Shown here: one piece after another, positions 15,204-23,324 of the stretch
Layout of the letters: the number at the start of each line of letters is the position of its first letter
How positions within the stretch are numbered: the stretch's first letter is position 1
Assembly (NCBI RefSeq): GCF_000787695.1
Contig: NZ_BBPH01000099.1
Location: 1-36,290, forward strand
Length of the DNA stretch: 36,290 nt
Source: Paracoccus sp. PAMC 22219
GTDB lineage: Bacteria; Pseudomonadota; Alphaproteobacteria; Rhodobacterales; Rhodobacteraceae
Direction: 5' to 3'
Translations under genes and position numbers: made by a program
The notes under the pieces: generated by a model
What the model was told of the DNA's origin: nothing
The model's database searches: none
The model's input: only the letters and a program-made list of their open reading frames with translations

Positions 15204-15788
15204 ATGAGCCCCCTCGAGACGCGCCGTTTCAAGACTGCCAAGAAAATCCAGGCCGCAGCCATCGAACTCGCCGTCCGCGACGGCCTTCCCAACGTCACGA
15301 CAGAGGCGATCGCCCGCCACGCGGGCATCAGCACCCGCACCTTCTTCAACTACTATCCCTACAAGGAGGCGGCCCTGATGGGCCCGCCGCCCGATTACCC
15401 GCCCGAAGCGTCCGACATCTTCGTCGCGGGCAAGGGACGGCTGATCGACGATCTTGGCCTGCTGATCGAGGCGCATCTGGCCCGCTATCTGAACGAGCGC
15501 GAGCTGATCGGCGCGATGCTGGCCCTGTCCGACAAGGACCCCAAGCTGGAGGCGCTGCGCAACAGCGCCATGCTGGCCCGGCGCGCCCAGATGCGCGCGC
15601 TGCTGCATCGCCGCATGCCCGGATCGGACGAACGCGTGATCGAGATTCTGGCCGCCGCGATCATCGCCGCGACGAACGCCGCGACCAAGGACTGGGTCTC
15701 GGGGGCGCGCGAGAATTTCATCGCCGCGGCGCATGAAAACCTGTCCCTGATCCTGACCGCCGCAGAGATGCTGGACAAGCCCGCCTAG
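15204..15788 (+). CDS. TetR/AcrR family regulator
   Basis: This is a predicted ligand-responsive repressor of 194 residues. The TetR-type HTH is at residues 12-58, with VTTEAIARHAGISTRTFFNYYPYK being the recognition part. The C-terminal ligand domain is Ala-rich and not diagnostic. The frame is open upstream, but the ATG at 15204 gives the standard length; its ribosome site is weak. Its stop codon TAG overlaps the stop codon of the convergent rutR in a shared CTAG (15785-15788). Its target is unknown. An RND pump lies 9 kb away, but nothing in the sequence links them. Confidence 0.85.
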   Translation: MSPLETRRFKTAKKIQAAAIELAVRDGLPNVTTEAIARHAGISTRTFFNYYPYKEAALMGPPPDYPPEASDIFVAGKGRLIDDLGLLIEAHLARYLNERELIGAMLALSDKDPKLEALRNSAMLARRAQMRALLHRRMPGSDERVIEILAAAIIAATNAATKDWVSGARENFIAAAHENLSLILTAAEMLDKPA

Positions 15789-16402
15789 GGCGTCAGCAGC
15801 TTGCGGTAAAGATCGTCCAGAAACGCCGCGCCCTCGGCCACGGGGTCGCGGCCGTCGCCCAGAACCGCACGGACCTGGGTCTCGAAATCGGCATAGTGCT
15901 GGGTCATCGACCAGATCGAGAAGATCAGGTGGCGCGGCTCGACCCGCGCCAGCAGACCCCGGTCCATCCAGCCCTCCAGCACTGCCACGGTCCGGTCGAC
16001 GATCTGGCGCAGATCGCCGCCCAGAATCTCGGTCAGGTGCGGAGCCCCCTGCAGGATCTCATGCGCAAACAGGCGGCTTTCGCGGGGATAATCCTGCGAC
16101 ATCGCCAGCTTGGCCTGCACGTATCGCAGCACCTCGGCCAGGGGCTCTCCCTTGGGGTCGATCTGGCGCATCGGCGCCAGCCACATCTCCAGCAGGGTCG
16201 TCAACAGCGCCTTGTGGATCTCGTCCTTGGAGCCGAAATAATACAGCACGTTCGGCTTGGACAGGCCCGCCGCCCGCGCGATCTGGTCGATGGTCGCACC
16301 CCGCAGGCCGTTGGCCGAAAACGCCTCCAACGCGCCGTTCAGGATCAGCTCGCGATTTTTCTGCTGGATCCGGGTCATCTGGGGCATGCTGGTCTCTGTC
16401 AT
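15785..16402 (-). CDS. rutR: Pyrimidine-responsive TetR-family repressor RutR
   Basis: RutR is a TetR-family regulator which in E. coli binds uracil or thymine and releases its operator. The HTH segment GATIDQIARAAGLSKPNVLYYFGSKDEI closely parallels E. coli RutR. The C-terminal half carries the RutR hallmarks LAMSQDYPRESRLFAHEILQGAP and LIFSIWSMTQHYADFETQV. Length is 205 residues. GGAGG five bases before the ATG supports the start at 16402. It lies divergent to the beta-alanine aminotransferase gene. The intervening region contains a near-consensus RutR box at 16507-16522, so it very probably controls the pyrimidine operon. Confidence 0.92.
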   Translation of the reverse strand: MTETSMPQMTRIQQKNRELILNGALEAFSANGLRGATIDQIARAAGLSKPNVLYYFGSKDEIHKALLTTLLEMWLAPMRQIDPKGEPLAEVLRYVQAKLAMSQDYPRESRLFAHEILQGAPHLTEILGGDLRQIVDRTVAVLEGWMDRGLLARVEPRHLIFSIWSMTQHYADFETQVRAVLGDGRDPVAEGAAFLDDLYRKLLTP

Positions 16403-16474
16403 CGAACCTCCGGCTCTGGCATGATCCGATTTTGGGCAGATCGGTCGGAATTGTCACCCAGCTTGTCAGGACGC

Positions 16475-16502
16475 TTGACTGCCCCCTGCCCCGTGCTAGC
16501 CT
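16475..16502 (+). promoter_or_regulatory. Promoter of the pyrimidine catabolic operon
   Basis: TTGACT (16475-16480) and TAGCCT (16497-16502) are separated by 16 bases; the -10 again sits in a cccgtgcTAG context. Transcription would begin near 16509, inside the RutR box, so bound RutR would block initiation. Confidence 0.7.
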
Positions 16503-16506
16503 GATC

Positions 16507-16522
16507 CTGACCGTTTGGTCAA
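16507..16522. promoter_or_regulatory. RutR operator (near-consensus box)
   Basis: The sequence ctgaccgtttggtcaa matches the E. coli RutR consensus TTGACCAnnTGGTCAA at 12 of 14 defined positions (mismatches at positions 1 and 7). It is nearly palindromic. It lies immediately downstream of the -10 and 21 bases before the ATG of the first catabolic gene. Confidence 0.85.
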
Positions 16523-16543
16523 TAATCCGTGAGGACGATCCCC

Positions 16544-17869
16544 ATGCCGCTTGACCGCAAGCCCGCCCCGAACGACCTGCGCGCCTTCTGGATGCCCTAT
16601 ACCGCGAACCGCCAGTTCAAGTCGGCGCCGCGGATGCTGGTCGCGTCCAAGGACATGCATTACACGACCGCCGACGGTCGCCAGGTGCTGGACGGCACCG
16701 CGGGCCTGTGGTGCTGCAACGCGGGCCATTGCCGCCCCAAGATCACCGAAGCCGTGCAGAGCCAGGTCGGAGAGCTGGACTATGCCCCCGCCTTCCAGAT
16801 GGGACACCCGCTGGCGTTCGAGCTGGCCAACCGCATCGTCGACATCGCGCCCGACGGGATGGAACACGTCTTTTATACCAATTCCGGCAGTGAGGCCGTC
16901 GACACCGCGCTGAAGATCGCGCTGGCCTATCACCGGGCGCGCGGCGATGCGGCCCGCACCCGCCTGATCGGACGCGAGCGTGGATATCACGGCGTGGGCT
17001 TCGGCGGGATTTCCGTGGGCGGCATCGTCAACAACCGCCGCCATTTCGGCACGCTGCTGGCGGGCGTCGACCACATGCCCCACACGCATCTGCCGGAAAA
17101 CGTCTTCACCAAGGGCCAGCCCGAACATGGCGCGAACCTGGCCGATGAGCTGGAGCGGATTGTGGCCCTGCACGGGGCCGAGACGATCGCCGCCGTCATC
17201 GTCGAGCCGATGGCCGGATCGACGGGCGTGCTGATGCCGCCCAAGGGCTATCTGGAAAAGCTGCGCGCGATCACGAAAAAGCACGGCATTCTTTTGATCT
17301 TCGACGAGGTGATCACCGGGTTCGGCCGTCTTGGCAGCCCTTTCGCGGCCCAGCATTTCGGCGTGACGCCTGACATGATCTGCTGTGCCAAGGGTCTGAC
17401 CAACGGCGTGATCCCGATGGGCGCCGTGCTGGCGACCGCGCAGATCCACGACGCGTTCATGCAGGGCCCCGAGCACATCATCGAACTGTTCCACGGCTAT
17501 ACCTATTCCGGCAACCCGATCAGTTGCGCCGCGGCCATCGCCACGCTGGACACCTATGCCGAGGAAGGCCTGCTGACGCGCGCCGCGTCGTTGGAAACCT
17601 ATTGGCAGGAGGCGATCCACGGGCTGCGCGACCATCCGAACGTGATCGACATCCGCAACCTGGGCCTGATCGGCGCTGTCGAACTGGCCCCGATCGAGGG
17701 CCAGCCGGGCAAGCGCGCCTTCGATATCTTCGTGCGTGCGTTCGAGGCTGGCATCCTGATCCGCGTCACCGGCGACATCATCGCCATGTCGCCGCCGTTG
17801 ATCATCAGCGAAGCGCAGATCGATCACCTGATCGGCACGCTTGGCGAGGTGCTGAAGACCGCCGCGTAA
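16544..17869 (+). CDS. Class III aminotransferase, beta-alanine:pyruvate type
   Basis: This is a PLP-dependent omega-amino acid:pyruvate transaminase of 441 residues. In this setting it would convert beta-alanine or 3-aminoisobutyrate to malonate semialdehyde or its methyl form. It has FWMPYTANRQFK near the N-terminus and TNSGSEAVDTALKIA at 112-126. LIFDEVITGFGRLG carries D254, and CCAKGLTNGVIPMGAV carries the PLP lysine K283. The start is the ATG at 16544 with GAGGA upstream; an in-frame GTG at 16529 is inside that site. It is the first gene after the RutR box. A hairpin of about 10 bp (near 17899-17926) lies in the 64-base gap before the next gene. Confidence 0.9.
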   Translation: MPLDRKPAPNDLRAFWMPYTANRQFKSAPRMLVASKDMHYTTADGRQVLDGTAGLWCCNAGHCRPKITEAVQSQVGELDYAPAFQMGHPLAFELANRIVDIAPDGMEHVFYTNSGSEAVDTALKIALAYHRARGDAARTRLIGRERGYHGVGFGGISVGGIVNNRRHFGTLLAGVDHMPHTHLPENVFTKGQPEHGANLADELERIVALHGAETIAAVIVEPMAGSTGVLMPPKGYLEKLRAITKKHGILLIFDEVITGFGRLGSPFAAQHFGVTPDMICCAKGLTNGVIPMGAVLATAQIHDAFMQGPEHIIELFHGYTYSGNPISCAAAIATLDTYAEEGLLTRAASLETYWQEAIHGLRDHPNVIDIRNLGLIGAVELAPIEGQPGKRAFDIFVRAFEAGILIRVTGDIIAMSPPLIISEAQIDHLIGTLGEVLKTAA

Positions 17870-17933
17870 GCGGCCAAGACCCATCCAGCCGACCCCGCGA
17901 CAGAACGGGGCGGCCCGACAGGAAGGACTGCGA

Positions 17934-19199
17934 ATGAGCGACGCAAGTGGCATGATGACGGCTGCGAACATGACGGTCGATGGCGACCGGCTGTGGGACA
18001 GTCTTGACCAGATGGCGCAGATCGGCCCCGGCATCGCCGGGGGCAGCAACCGTCAGACCTTGACCGATGCCGATGCCGAGGGCCGCACCCTGTTCCAGCG
18101 CTGGTGCGAGGATGCCGGCATGACAATGGGCGTGGACCGGATGGGCAGCATGTTCATGCGCCACGAAGGGACCGAGCCCGATCTGGACCCGGTCTATATC
18201 GGCAGCCACTTGGACACGCAGCCGACCGGCGGGCGCTATGACGGCGTGCTGGGCGTGCTTGCGGGGCTGGAGATGATCCGATCCATTCGCGATCTGGGCA
18301 TCCGCACGCGGCGGCCGATCGTCGTGACCAACTGGACGAACGAGGAAGGCGCACGGTTCGCCCCGGCCATGCTGGCGTCGGGTGTGTTCGCGGGCGTGGT
18401 GACCGAGGACTATGCCAACAGCAGGCAAGACGCCGACGGCAAGCGTTTTGGCGACGAGTTGGACCGCATCGGCTGGCGCGGCACCGAGGCGCCGGGCGAT
18501 CGCAAGATCCATGCGATGTTCGAGCTGCATATCGAGCAGGGTCCGATCCTGGAGGCCGAGGGCAAGCAGATCGGCGTCGTGACCCATGGCCAGGGTCTGT
18601 GGTGGCTGCAGGTGACGCTGACCGGCAAGGATGCGCATACGGGCAGCACGCCAATGGCGATGCGCGTGAACGCGGGCCTGGGCATGGCGCGGATCATTGA
18701 GGCGGTGGACCGCATCGCGATGGAGCATCAGCCGGATGCCGTCGGGGCCGTGGGTCAGGCGAACCTGTTCCCGAACAGCCGCAACGTGATCCCCGGCAAG
18801 GCCGTGTTCTGCATCGATTTCCGGTCACCCGATCTGGACAAGCTGACATCGATGCGGTCGAGGTTGGAGGTCGAAGCGGCTGAGATCGCAAACGAACTTG
18901 GCTTGGGGATCGAGATCGAACCGGTCGGGCATTTCGACCCGGTGACGTTCGATGCGGACCTGGTGGGCAAGGTCCGCGGGGCTGCCGCGAAGCTGGGCTA
19001 CAGCCACATGGATATCGTTTCGGGCGCGGGGCATGACGCCTGCTGGATCGCCAAGGTCGCGCCGACGGTGATGATCATGTGCCCCTGCGAGGGCGGCCTG
19101 AGTCACAACGAGGCCGAGGCGATCACGTCGGACTGGGCGCGCGCGGGCTGCGACGTGCTGCTGCACGCGGTTCTGGACGCGGCCGAAATCGTCCGCTGA
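17934..19199 (+). CDS. Zn-dependent amidohydrolase: beta-ureidopropionase/N-carbamoyl amino acid hydrolase
   Basis: This is a cytosolic M20-family amidohydrolase of 421 residues that removes the carbamoyl group (CO2 plus ammonia) from N-carbamoyl-beta-alanine or related compounds. Metal ligands are visible: H92 in GSHLDTQPTGGRYDG with D103, E137/E138 in TNEEGARF, H199 in FELHIEQGP, and a late His in GLSHNEAEAI. The small dimerisation domain (about 215-330) includes GKDAHTGSTPM. AAGGA precedes the ATG. Sequence alone cannot separate beta-ureidopropionase from L-carbamoylase or allantoate amidohydrolase. The neighbouring dihydropyrimidinase, transaminase and RutR box favour the first. Confidence 0.9.
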   Translation: MSDASGMMTAANMTVDGDRLWDSLDQMAQIGPGIAGGSNRQTLTDADAEGRTLFQRWCEDAGMTMGVDRMGSMFMRHEGTEPDLDPVYIGSHLDTQPTGGRYDGVLGVLAGLEMIRSIRDLGIRTRRPIVVTNWTNEEGARFAPAMLASGVFAGVVTEDYANSRQDADGKRFGDELDRIGWRGTEAPGDRKIHAMFELHIEQGPILEAEGKQIGVVTHGQGLWWLQVTLTGKDAHTGSTPMAMRVNAGLGMARIIEAVDRIAMEHQPDAVGAVGQANLFPNSRNVIPGKAVFCIDFRSPDLDKLTSMRSRLEVEAAEIANELGLGIEIEPVGHFDPVTFDADLVGKVRGAAAKLGYSHMDIVSGAGHDACWIAKVAPTVMIMCPCEGGLSHNEAEAITSDWARAGCDVLLHAVLDAAEIVR

Positions 19200-19204
19200 C
19201 GCGG

Positions 19205-19259
19205 ACCGCGGCCGGGGGTTTCACCCCCGGACCCCCAGGGTATTTGGACAACGAAGAAG
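19205..19259 (+). repeat. Intergenic hairpin element, Rhodobacterales-type
   Basis: The gap between the two hydrolase genes holds ccggggg (19212-19218) and cccccgg (19224-19230) as a tight hairpin. It is followed by acccccagggtatttgg, then acaacgaagaag just before the ribosome site. From memory, very similar blocks (a G-run/C-run hairpin, then cccc-ggtattt-gaa-gaag) recur between genes in many Rhodobacteraceae genomes. Only one copy is present in this window, so the repeat call rests on recollection. It may tune expression inside the operon. Confidence 0.5.
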
Positions 19260-19268
19260 AGGGATGCC

Positions 19269-20720
19269 ATGAGCACGGTCATCAGGGGCGGAACGATCGT
19301 CACGGCGGATCTGAGCTATCAGGCCGACGTGCTGATCGAGGGTGGTCGGATCGCGGCGATCGGTCAGGGGCTGGTTGGCGACACCGTTCTCGACGCGGGC
19401 GGCTGCCTGATCATGCCGGGCGGGATCGATCCGCACACGCATCTGGAGATGCCCTTCATGGGCACCTATTCCGCCGACGATTTCGAGAGCGGGACGCGGG
19501 CGGCACTTGCGGGCGGGACGACGATGGTGGTGGATTTTGCCCTGCCCTCGCCCGGTCAGGGGCTGCTGGACGCGCTGCAGATGTGGGACAACAAGTCCGG
19601 GCGCGCGCATTGCGATTACAGCTATCACATGGCGGTCACGTGGTGGGGCCAGCAAGTGTTCGATGAGATGCAGGCGGTCGTGGACCGAGGCATCACCAGC
19701 TTCAAGCATTTCATGGCCTACAAGGGCGCGCTGATGGTGAATGACGACGAGCTGTTCGCGTCGTTCCGCCGGGTGGGCGATCTGGGCGGCGTGGCGATGG
19801 TGCATGCCGAGAACGGCGATGTCGTGGCGGAACTGTCGGCGCGGCTGTTGGCCGAGGGGAACACGGGCCCCGAGGCGCATGCCTATTCCCGGCCGCCCCA
19901 GGTCGAGGGCGAGGCCACGAACCGTGCGATCATGGTGGCCGACATGGCAGGTGTGCCGCTATACGTGGTCCATGTCAGCTGCGAGGACAGCCACGAGGCG
20001 ATCCGACGCGCCCGCGCCGCCGGCAAGCGGGTCTGGGGAGAGCCGCTGATCCAGCACTTGACGCTGGACGAGTCCGAGTATTTCAACGCCGATTGGGATC
20101 ATGCCGCCCGTAGGGTCATGTCGCCCCCGTTCCGCAACAAGCTGCATCAGGACAGCCTGTGGGCAGGGTTGCAGTCAGGCAGCCTGTCGGTCGTGGCGAC
20201 CGATCACTGCGCGTTCACGACGGATCAGAAACGCACCGGGATCGGCGACTTCACCAAGATCCCGAACGGCACCGGGGGTCTTGAGGATCGGATGCCGATG
20301 CTGTGGACGCATGGTGTGGGCACGGGTCGGCTGACGCCGAACGAATTCGTGGCCGTCACCTCGACCAACATCGCCAAGATCCTGGGGATGTATCCGAAAA
20401 AGGGCGCGGTGCTGGTCGGCAGCGATGCGGACCTGGTGGTCTGGGACCCCGAGGCGACCAAGACGATCACTGCCGGAGCCCAGCAATCCGCGATCGATTA
20501 CAACGTGTTCGAGGGGCAGACCGTCAAGGGCCTGCCGCGGTTCACCCTGACCCGCGGCGTGGTCGCCGTGACCGAAGGCAAGGTCGACAGCCGCGAGGGG
20601 CATGGCGAATTCGTCGCCCGCGAGCCGCGCGGCCAGGTGAACCGCGCGCTGTCCGCGTGGAAGGACCTGACCGCCCCCCGCCCGGTCCAGCGCGGCGGCA
20701 TTCCCGCAAGCGGGGTGTGA
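19269..20720 (+). CDS. hydA: Dihydropyrimidinase/D-hydantoinase
   Basis: This is a zinc amidohydrolase of 483 residues that opens the ring of 5,6-dihydrouracil or dihydrothymine to the N-carbamoyl-beta-amino acid. The first metal pair HTH is at H56 and H58 in PGGIDPHTHLEMPFMG. The carboxylated lysine is expected at K152 in FKHFMAYKG. Further ligand regions are AMVHAENGD, VVHVSCEDSH and VVATDHCAF. The C-terminal part returns to the small beta-sandwich with GSDADLVVWDP. It is full length. A purine-rich tract (gaagaagaggg) supplies the ribosome site. Its product is the substrate of the amidohydrolase encoded just upstream. It is followed at 1 base by the ABC ATPase gene. Confidence 0.95.
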   Translation: MSTVIRGGTIVTADLSYQADVLIEGGRIAAIGQGLVGDTVLDAGGCLIMPGGIDPHTHLEMPFMGTYSADDFESGTRAALAGGTTMVVDFALPSPGQGLLDALQMWDNKSGRAHCDYSYHMAVTWWGQQVFDEMQAVVDRGITSFKHFMAYKGALMVNDDELFASFRRVGDLGGVAMVHAENGDVVAELSARLLAEGNTGPEAHAYSRPPQVEGEATNRAIMVADMAGVPLYVVHVSCEDSHEAIRRARAAGKRVWGEPLIQHLTLDESEYFNADWDHAARRVMSPPFRNKLHQDSLWAGLQSGSLSVVATDHCAFTTDQKRTGIGDFTKIPNGTGGLEDRMPMLWTHGVGTGRLTPNEFVAVTSTNIAKILGMYPKKGAVLVGSDADLVVWDPEATKTITAGAQQSAIDYNVFEGQTVKGLPRFTLTRGVVAVTEGKVDSREGHGEFVAREPRGQVNRALSAWKDLTAPRPVQRGGIPASGV

Positions 20721-20721
20721 C

Positions 20722-21495
20722 TTGACCGTCATCGAGGCAAGCGGCGTCAGCCTGACGTTCCAGACCGCCGACGGGCCGGTCCACGCCCTCAAGGACGTGG
20801 ACCTGTCCATCGCGCCCGGCGAATTCGTCAGCTTCATCGGGCCGTCGGGCTGCGGCAAGACGACCTTCCTGCGCAGCATCGCCGCGCTGGAGACGCCCAC
20901 CGGCGGCACCCTGCGCGTCAACGGGATGGAGCCGGACGCCGCCCGTCGGGCGCGCGCCTATGGCTATGTCTTTCAGGCGCCGGGGCTGTATCCGTGGCGG
21001 ACGATCTCAGGGAACATCTCTCTGCCGCTTGAGATCATGGGGTTTTCCAAGGCCGACCGTGCGGAGCGCATCGCCCGGGTCATGGACCTGGTTCAGCTGT
21101 CGGGCTTTGGCGGCAAGTTTCCCTGGCAACTGTCGGGCGGCATGCAGCAGCGTGCCAGCATCGCCCGCGCGCTGGCCTTTGACGCCGACATCCTGCTGAT
21201 GGACGAGCCCTTTGGCGCCTTGGACGAGATCGTGCGCGACCGATTGAAGGAGGCGCTGCTGGCCCTGTGGCGCAAGACCGGCAAGACCATCGGGTTCGTC
21301 ACCCATTCCATCCCCGAGGCGGTGTACCTGTCGACCAAGATCGTCGTCATGTCGCCGCGTCCGGGCCGCATCACGCGCATCATCGACAGCACCCTGCCCC
21401 CGGATCGCCCGCTGGACATCCGCGACACGCCCGAATTCATCGCGCTGGCCCATGAGGTCCGCGAAGGGCTGCGCGACGGTCACGGCCATGACTAA
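20722..21495 (+). CDS. ABC transporter ATPase of pyrimidine-type importer
   Basis: This is a cytosolic ATPase subunit of 257 residues in the nitrate/sulfonate/taurine-THI5 importer group. Walker A is GPSGCGKTT, the signature is LSGGMQQRASIARAL, Walker B is ILLMDEPFGALDE, and the switch His is in GFVTHSIPEA. The only plausible start is a TTG at 20722, one base after the hydantoinase stop TGA. It gives the typical N-terminus MTVIEASGVSLTF. A downstream permease ATG at 21488 overlaps its end. The operon position implies import of a pyrimidine, dihydropyrimidine or hydantoin-like compound; the substrate is not shown by the sequence. Confidence 0.9.
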   Translation: MTVIEASGVSLTFQTADGPVHALKDVDLSIAPGEFVSFIGPSGCGKTTFLRSIAALETPTGGTLRVNGMEPDAARRARAYGYVFQAPGLYPWRTISGNISLPLEIMGFSKADRAERIARVMDLVQLSGFGGKFPWQLSGGMQQRASIARALAFDADILLMDEPFGALDEIVRDRLKEALLALWRKTGKTIGFVTHSIPEAVYLSTKIVVMSPRPGRITRIIDSTLPPDRPLDIRDTPEFIALAHEVREGLRDGHGHD

Positions 21496-22357
21496 GGGTC
21501 GGCTTGTCCCCGTACTGACGGTGCTGATGGTCATCGTGGCCGTCTGGTACCTGGCCGCGATCCGCATGAATGCCCAATGGGAGCGTGACCAGGCCGCACG
21601 GGCCGAGGTCACGCTGACCCTGCCCGACCTCGTCGCGCGCACCCTGGTCCAGGAACGCCCCGTGCTGCCCGCGCCCCATCAGGTCGCCGTCGGCCTGTGG
21701 GAGGGGCTGGCCGGACAGGCCATCACCTCGCGCCGCAGCCTGGTCTGGCATGCCTGGGTCACGTTGTCGGCGACGCTGGCGGGCTTTGCCATCGGCACCG
21801 GCGCGGGCATCCTGCTGGCGGTCGGCATCGTCCACAGCCGCAGCATGGACCAGTCGGTGATGCCCTGGGCCGTGGCCAGCCAGACCGTGCCGATCCTGGC
21901 CATCGCGCCGATGGTGATCGTGGTCCTGTCCAGCATGGGTATCACCGGCCTGCTGCCCAAGGCGATCATCGCCGCGTGGCTGTCGTTCTTTCCGGTGCTG
22001 GTCGGCATGGTCAAGGGCCTGCGCACCCCCGACGCGATGCAGCTGGACCAGATGCGCAGCTGGAGCGCCAGCGACGCCCAGGTCTTCTGGCGGCTGCGGC
22101 TGCCGTCGTCGCTGCCTTACCTGTTCGCAAGCCTCAAGGTCGCGATCGCCGCGGCGCTGGTCGGCACCATCGTGGGCGAACTGCCTGCCGGGGCGACCGC
22201 TGGCCTGGGCGCGCGCCTGCTGTCGGGCAGCTATTACGGTCAGACGGTGCAGATCTGGTCGGCGCTGTTCGTCGCAGCCCTGTTGGCCGCAGGCCTTGTG
22301 GCCATCGTCGGCTGGCTGGAGCGACGCACCCTTGACCGCATGGGGTTGGCACGATGA
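21488..22357 (+). CDS. ABC transporter permease 1
   Basis: This is an inner-membrane permease of the binding-protein-dependent (SsuC/TauC/ThiX) type with 289 residues. One N-terminal membrane segment (VPVLTVLMVIVAVWYLAAI) is followed by a periplasmic loop and then a five-helix core. That core includes VTLSATLAGFAIGTGAGILL and IAPMVIVVLSSMGITGLLPK. The EAA-type coupling loop region is around MRSWSASDAQVFWRLRLPSSLPYLF. The ATG at 21488 overlaps the ATPase stop by 8 bases, which suggests translational coupling. Its own end overlaps the next permease start (ATGA). Confidence 0.88.
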   Translation: MTKGRLVPVLTVLMVIVAVWYLAAIRMNAQWERDQAARAEVTLTLPDLVARTLVQERPVLPAPHQVAVGLWEGLAGQAITSRRSLVWHAWVTLSATLAGFAIGTGAGILLAVGIVHSRSMDQSVMPWAVASQTVPILAIAPMVIVVLSSMGITGLLPKAIIAAWLSFFPVLVGMVKGLRTPDAMQLDQMRSWSASDAQVFWRLRLPSSLPYLFASLKVAIAAALVGTIVGELPAGATAGLGARLLSGSYYGQTVQIWSALFVAALLAAGLVAIVGWLERRTLDRMGLAR

Positions 22358-23286
22358 CCGCGTTGCGCCTTGGCCGGACCTATTCGTTCCTGCAGAACAT
22401 CCAGCTGGTCGCAGGCGGTCTGATCCTGCTGGTCGCCGCACATTGGCTGGCGCCCACGGCGGCGCCGCTGCTGGCGGTCTGGCTGATCGCCTGGCTGTTC
22501 AACGCCTGGCTGGCCGGGTTCGACACCCGCGCCACGCGCGCCATTGTGCCGATCATCTTTGGCGGCACGATCATCGCGCTGTGGGAGATGGCGGTGCGCG
22601 CCTATGCGGTGCCCACGGTGATCCTGCCCGCGCCCAGCCAGATCGCGGCCAGTTTTGCGGCCAATACCGGCATCCTGTGGACCGATTTCGTCCAGACGAT
22701 CCTGAAGGGCGCCGTCACCGGCTGGCTGATGGGCGCCGCGGCGGCGGTGCTGACCGCCATCGCCATCGACCGCAGCCCGTTCCTGCAACGCGGCCTGCTG
22801 CCCATCGGGAATTTCGTGGCCGCACTACCCATCGTCGGCATCGCGCCCATCCTGGTGATGTGGTTCGGGTTCGACTGGCATTCCAAGGCCGCCGTGGTCG
22901 TGGTCATGGTGTTCTTTCCGATCCTGGTGAACATGGTCGCGGGCCTGCGCGCCACCGATGCGATGCAGCGCGACCTGATGGCCAGCTGGGCCGCCCCCTA
23001 TGGCGCGGCCCTGTGGAAGCTGCGCCTGCCCGCCGCGATGCCCTTCCTGTTCAACGGGTTGAAGATCACCACCACGCTGGCCCTGATCGGGGCGATCGTT
23101 GCCGAATTCTTCGGCAGCCCGACGCGCGGCATGGGGTTTCGCATCTCGACCGCGGTGGGGCGTCTGGACCTGCCGCTGGTCTGGGCGGAAATTGTCGTGG
23201 CGGCGCTTGCGGGAACGCTGTTCTATGGACTTGTCGCGCTGATCGAAAAGAAGGTGACGTTCTGGCACCCGTCGCAGCGCAACTAA
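22354..23286 (+). CDS. ABC transporter permease 2
   Basis: This is the second inner-membrane permease of the importer, with 310 residues. Two N-terminal hydrophobic segments (LVAGGLILLVAAHWLAP, PLLAVWLIAWLFNAWLA) precede the usual core. The coupling loop is MASWAAPYGAALWKLRLPAAMPFLF, followed by VGRLDLPLVWAEIVVAALAG. It is paralogous to the gene before it, so the importer would have a heterodimeric membrane part. Its start overlaps the previous stop by four bases (ATGA). Confidence 0.88.
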   Translation: MTALRLGRTYSFLQNIQLVAGGLILLVAAHWLAPTAAPLLAVWLIAWLFNAWLAGFDTRATRAIVPIIFGGTIIALWEMAVRAYAVPTVILPAPSQIAASFAANTGILWTDFVQTILKGAVTGWLMGAAAAVLTAIAIDRSPFLQRGLLPIGNFVAALPIVGIAPILVMWFGFDWHSKAAVVVVMVFFPILVNMVAGLRATDAMQRDLMASWAAPYGAALWKLRLPAAMPFLFNGLKITTTLALIGAIVAEFFGSPTRGMGFRISTAVGRLDLPLVWAEIVVAALAGTLFYGLVALIEKKVTFWHPSQRN

Positions 23287-23288
23287 CC

Positions 23289-23304
23289 GGGGCCAACAGG
23301 CCCC
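23289..23304 (+). promoter_or_regulatory. Intercistronic hairpin before binding-protein gene
   Basis: ggggcc (23289-23294) and ggcccc (23299-23304) form a 6-bp stem with loop aaca in the 38-base gap between permease 2 and the binding protein. It is followed by AGGAGA. There is no T tract. Such hairpins can stabilise the downstream mRNA piece and raise binding-protein yield; this role is inferred. Confidence 0.45.
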
Positions 23305-23324
23305 ACCAACAGGAGAGACGGGAA

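Noticed and set aside
15204..15788. The TetR-family gene as local regulator of the RND pump
   Set aside because: The pump lies about 9 kb away with a complete pyrimidine operon between. Nothing in the sequence connects them.
16529..16543. A GTG start for the aminotransferase
   Set aside because: The GTG lies within the GAGGA ribosome site that serves the ATG at 16544.
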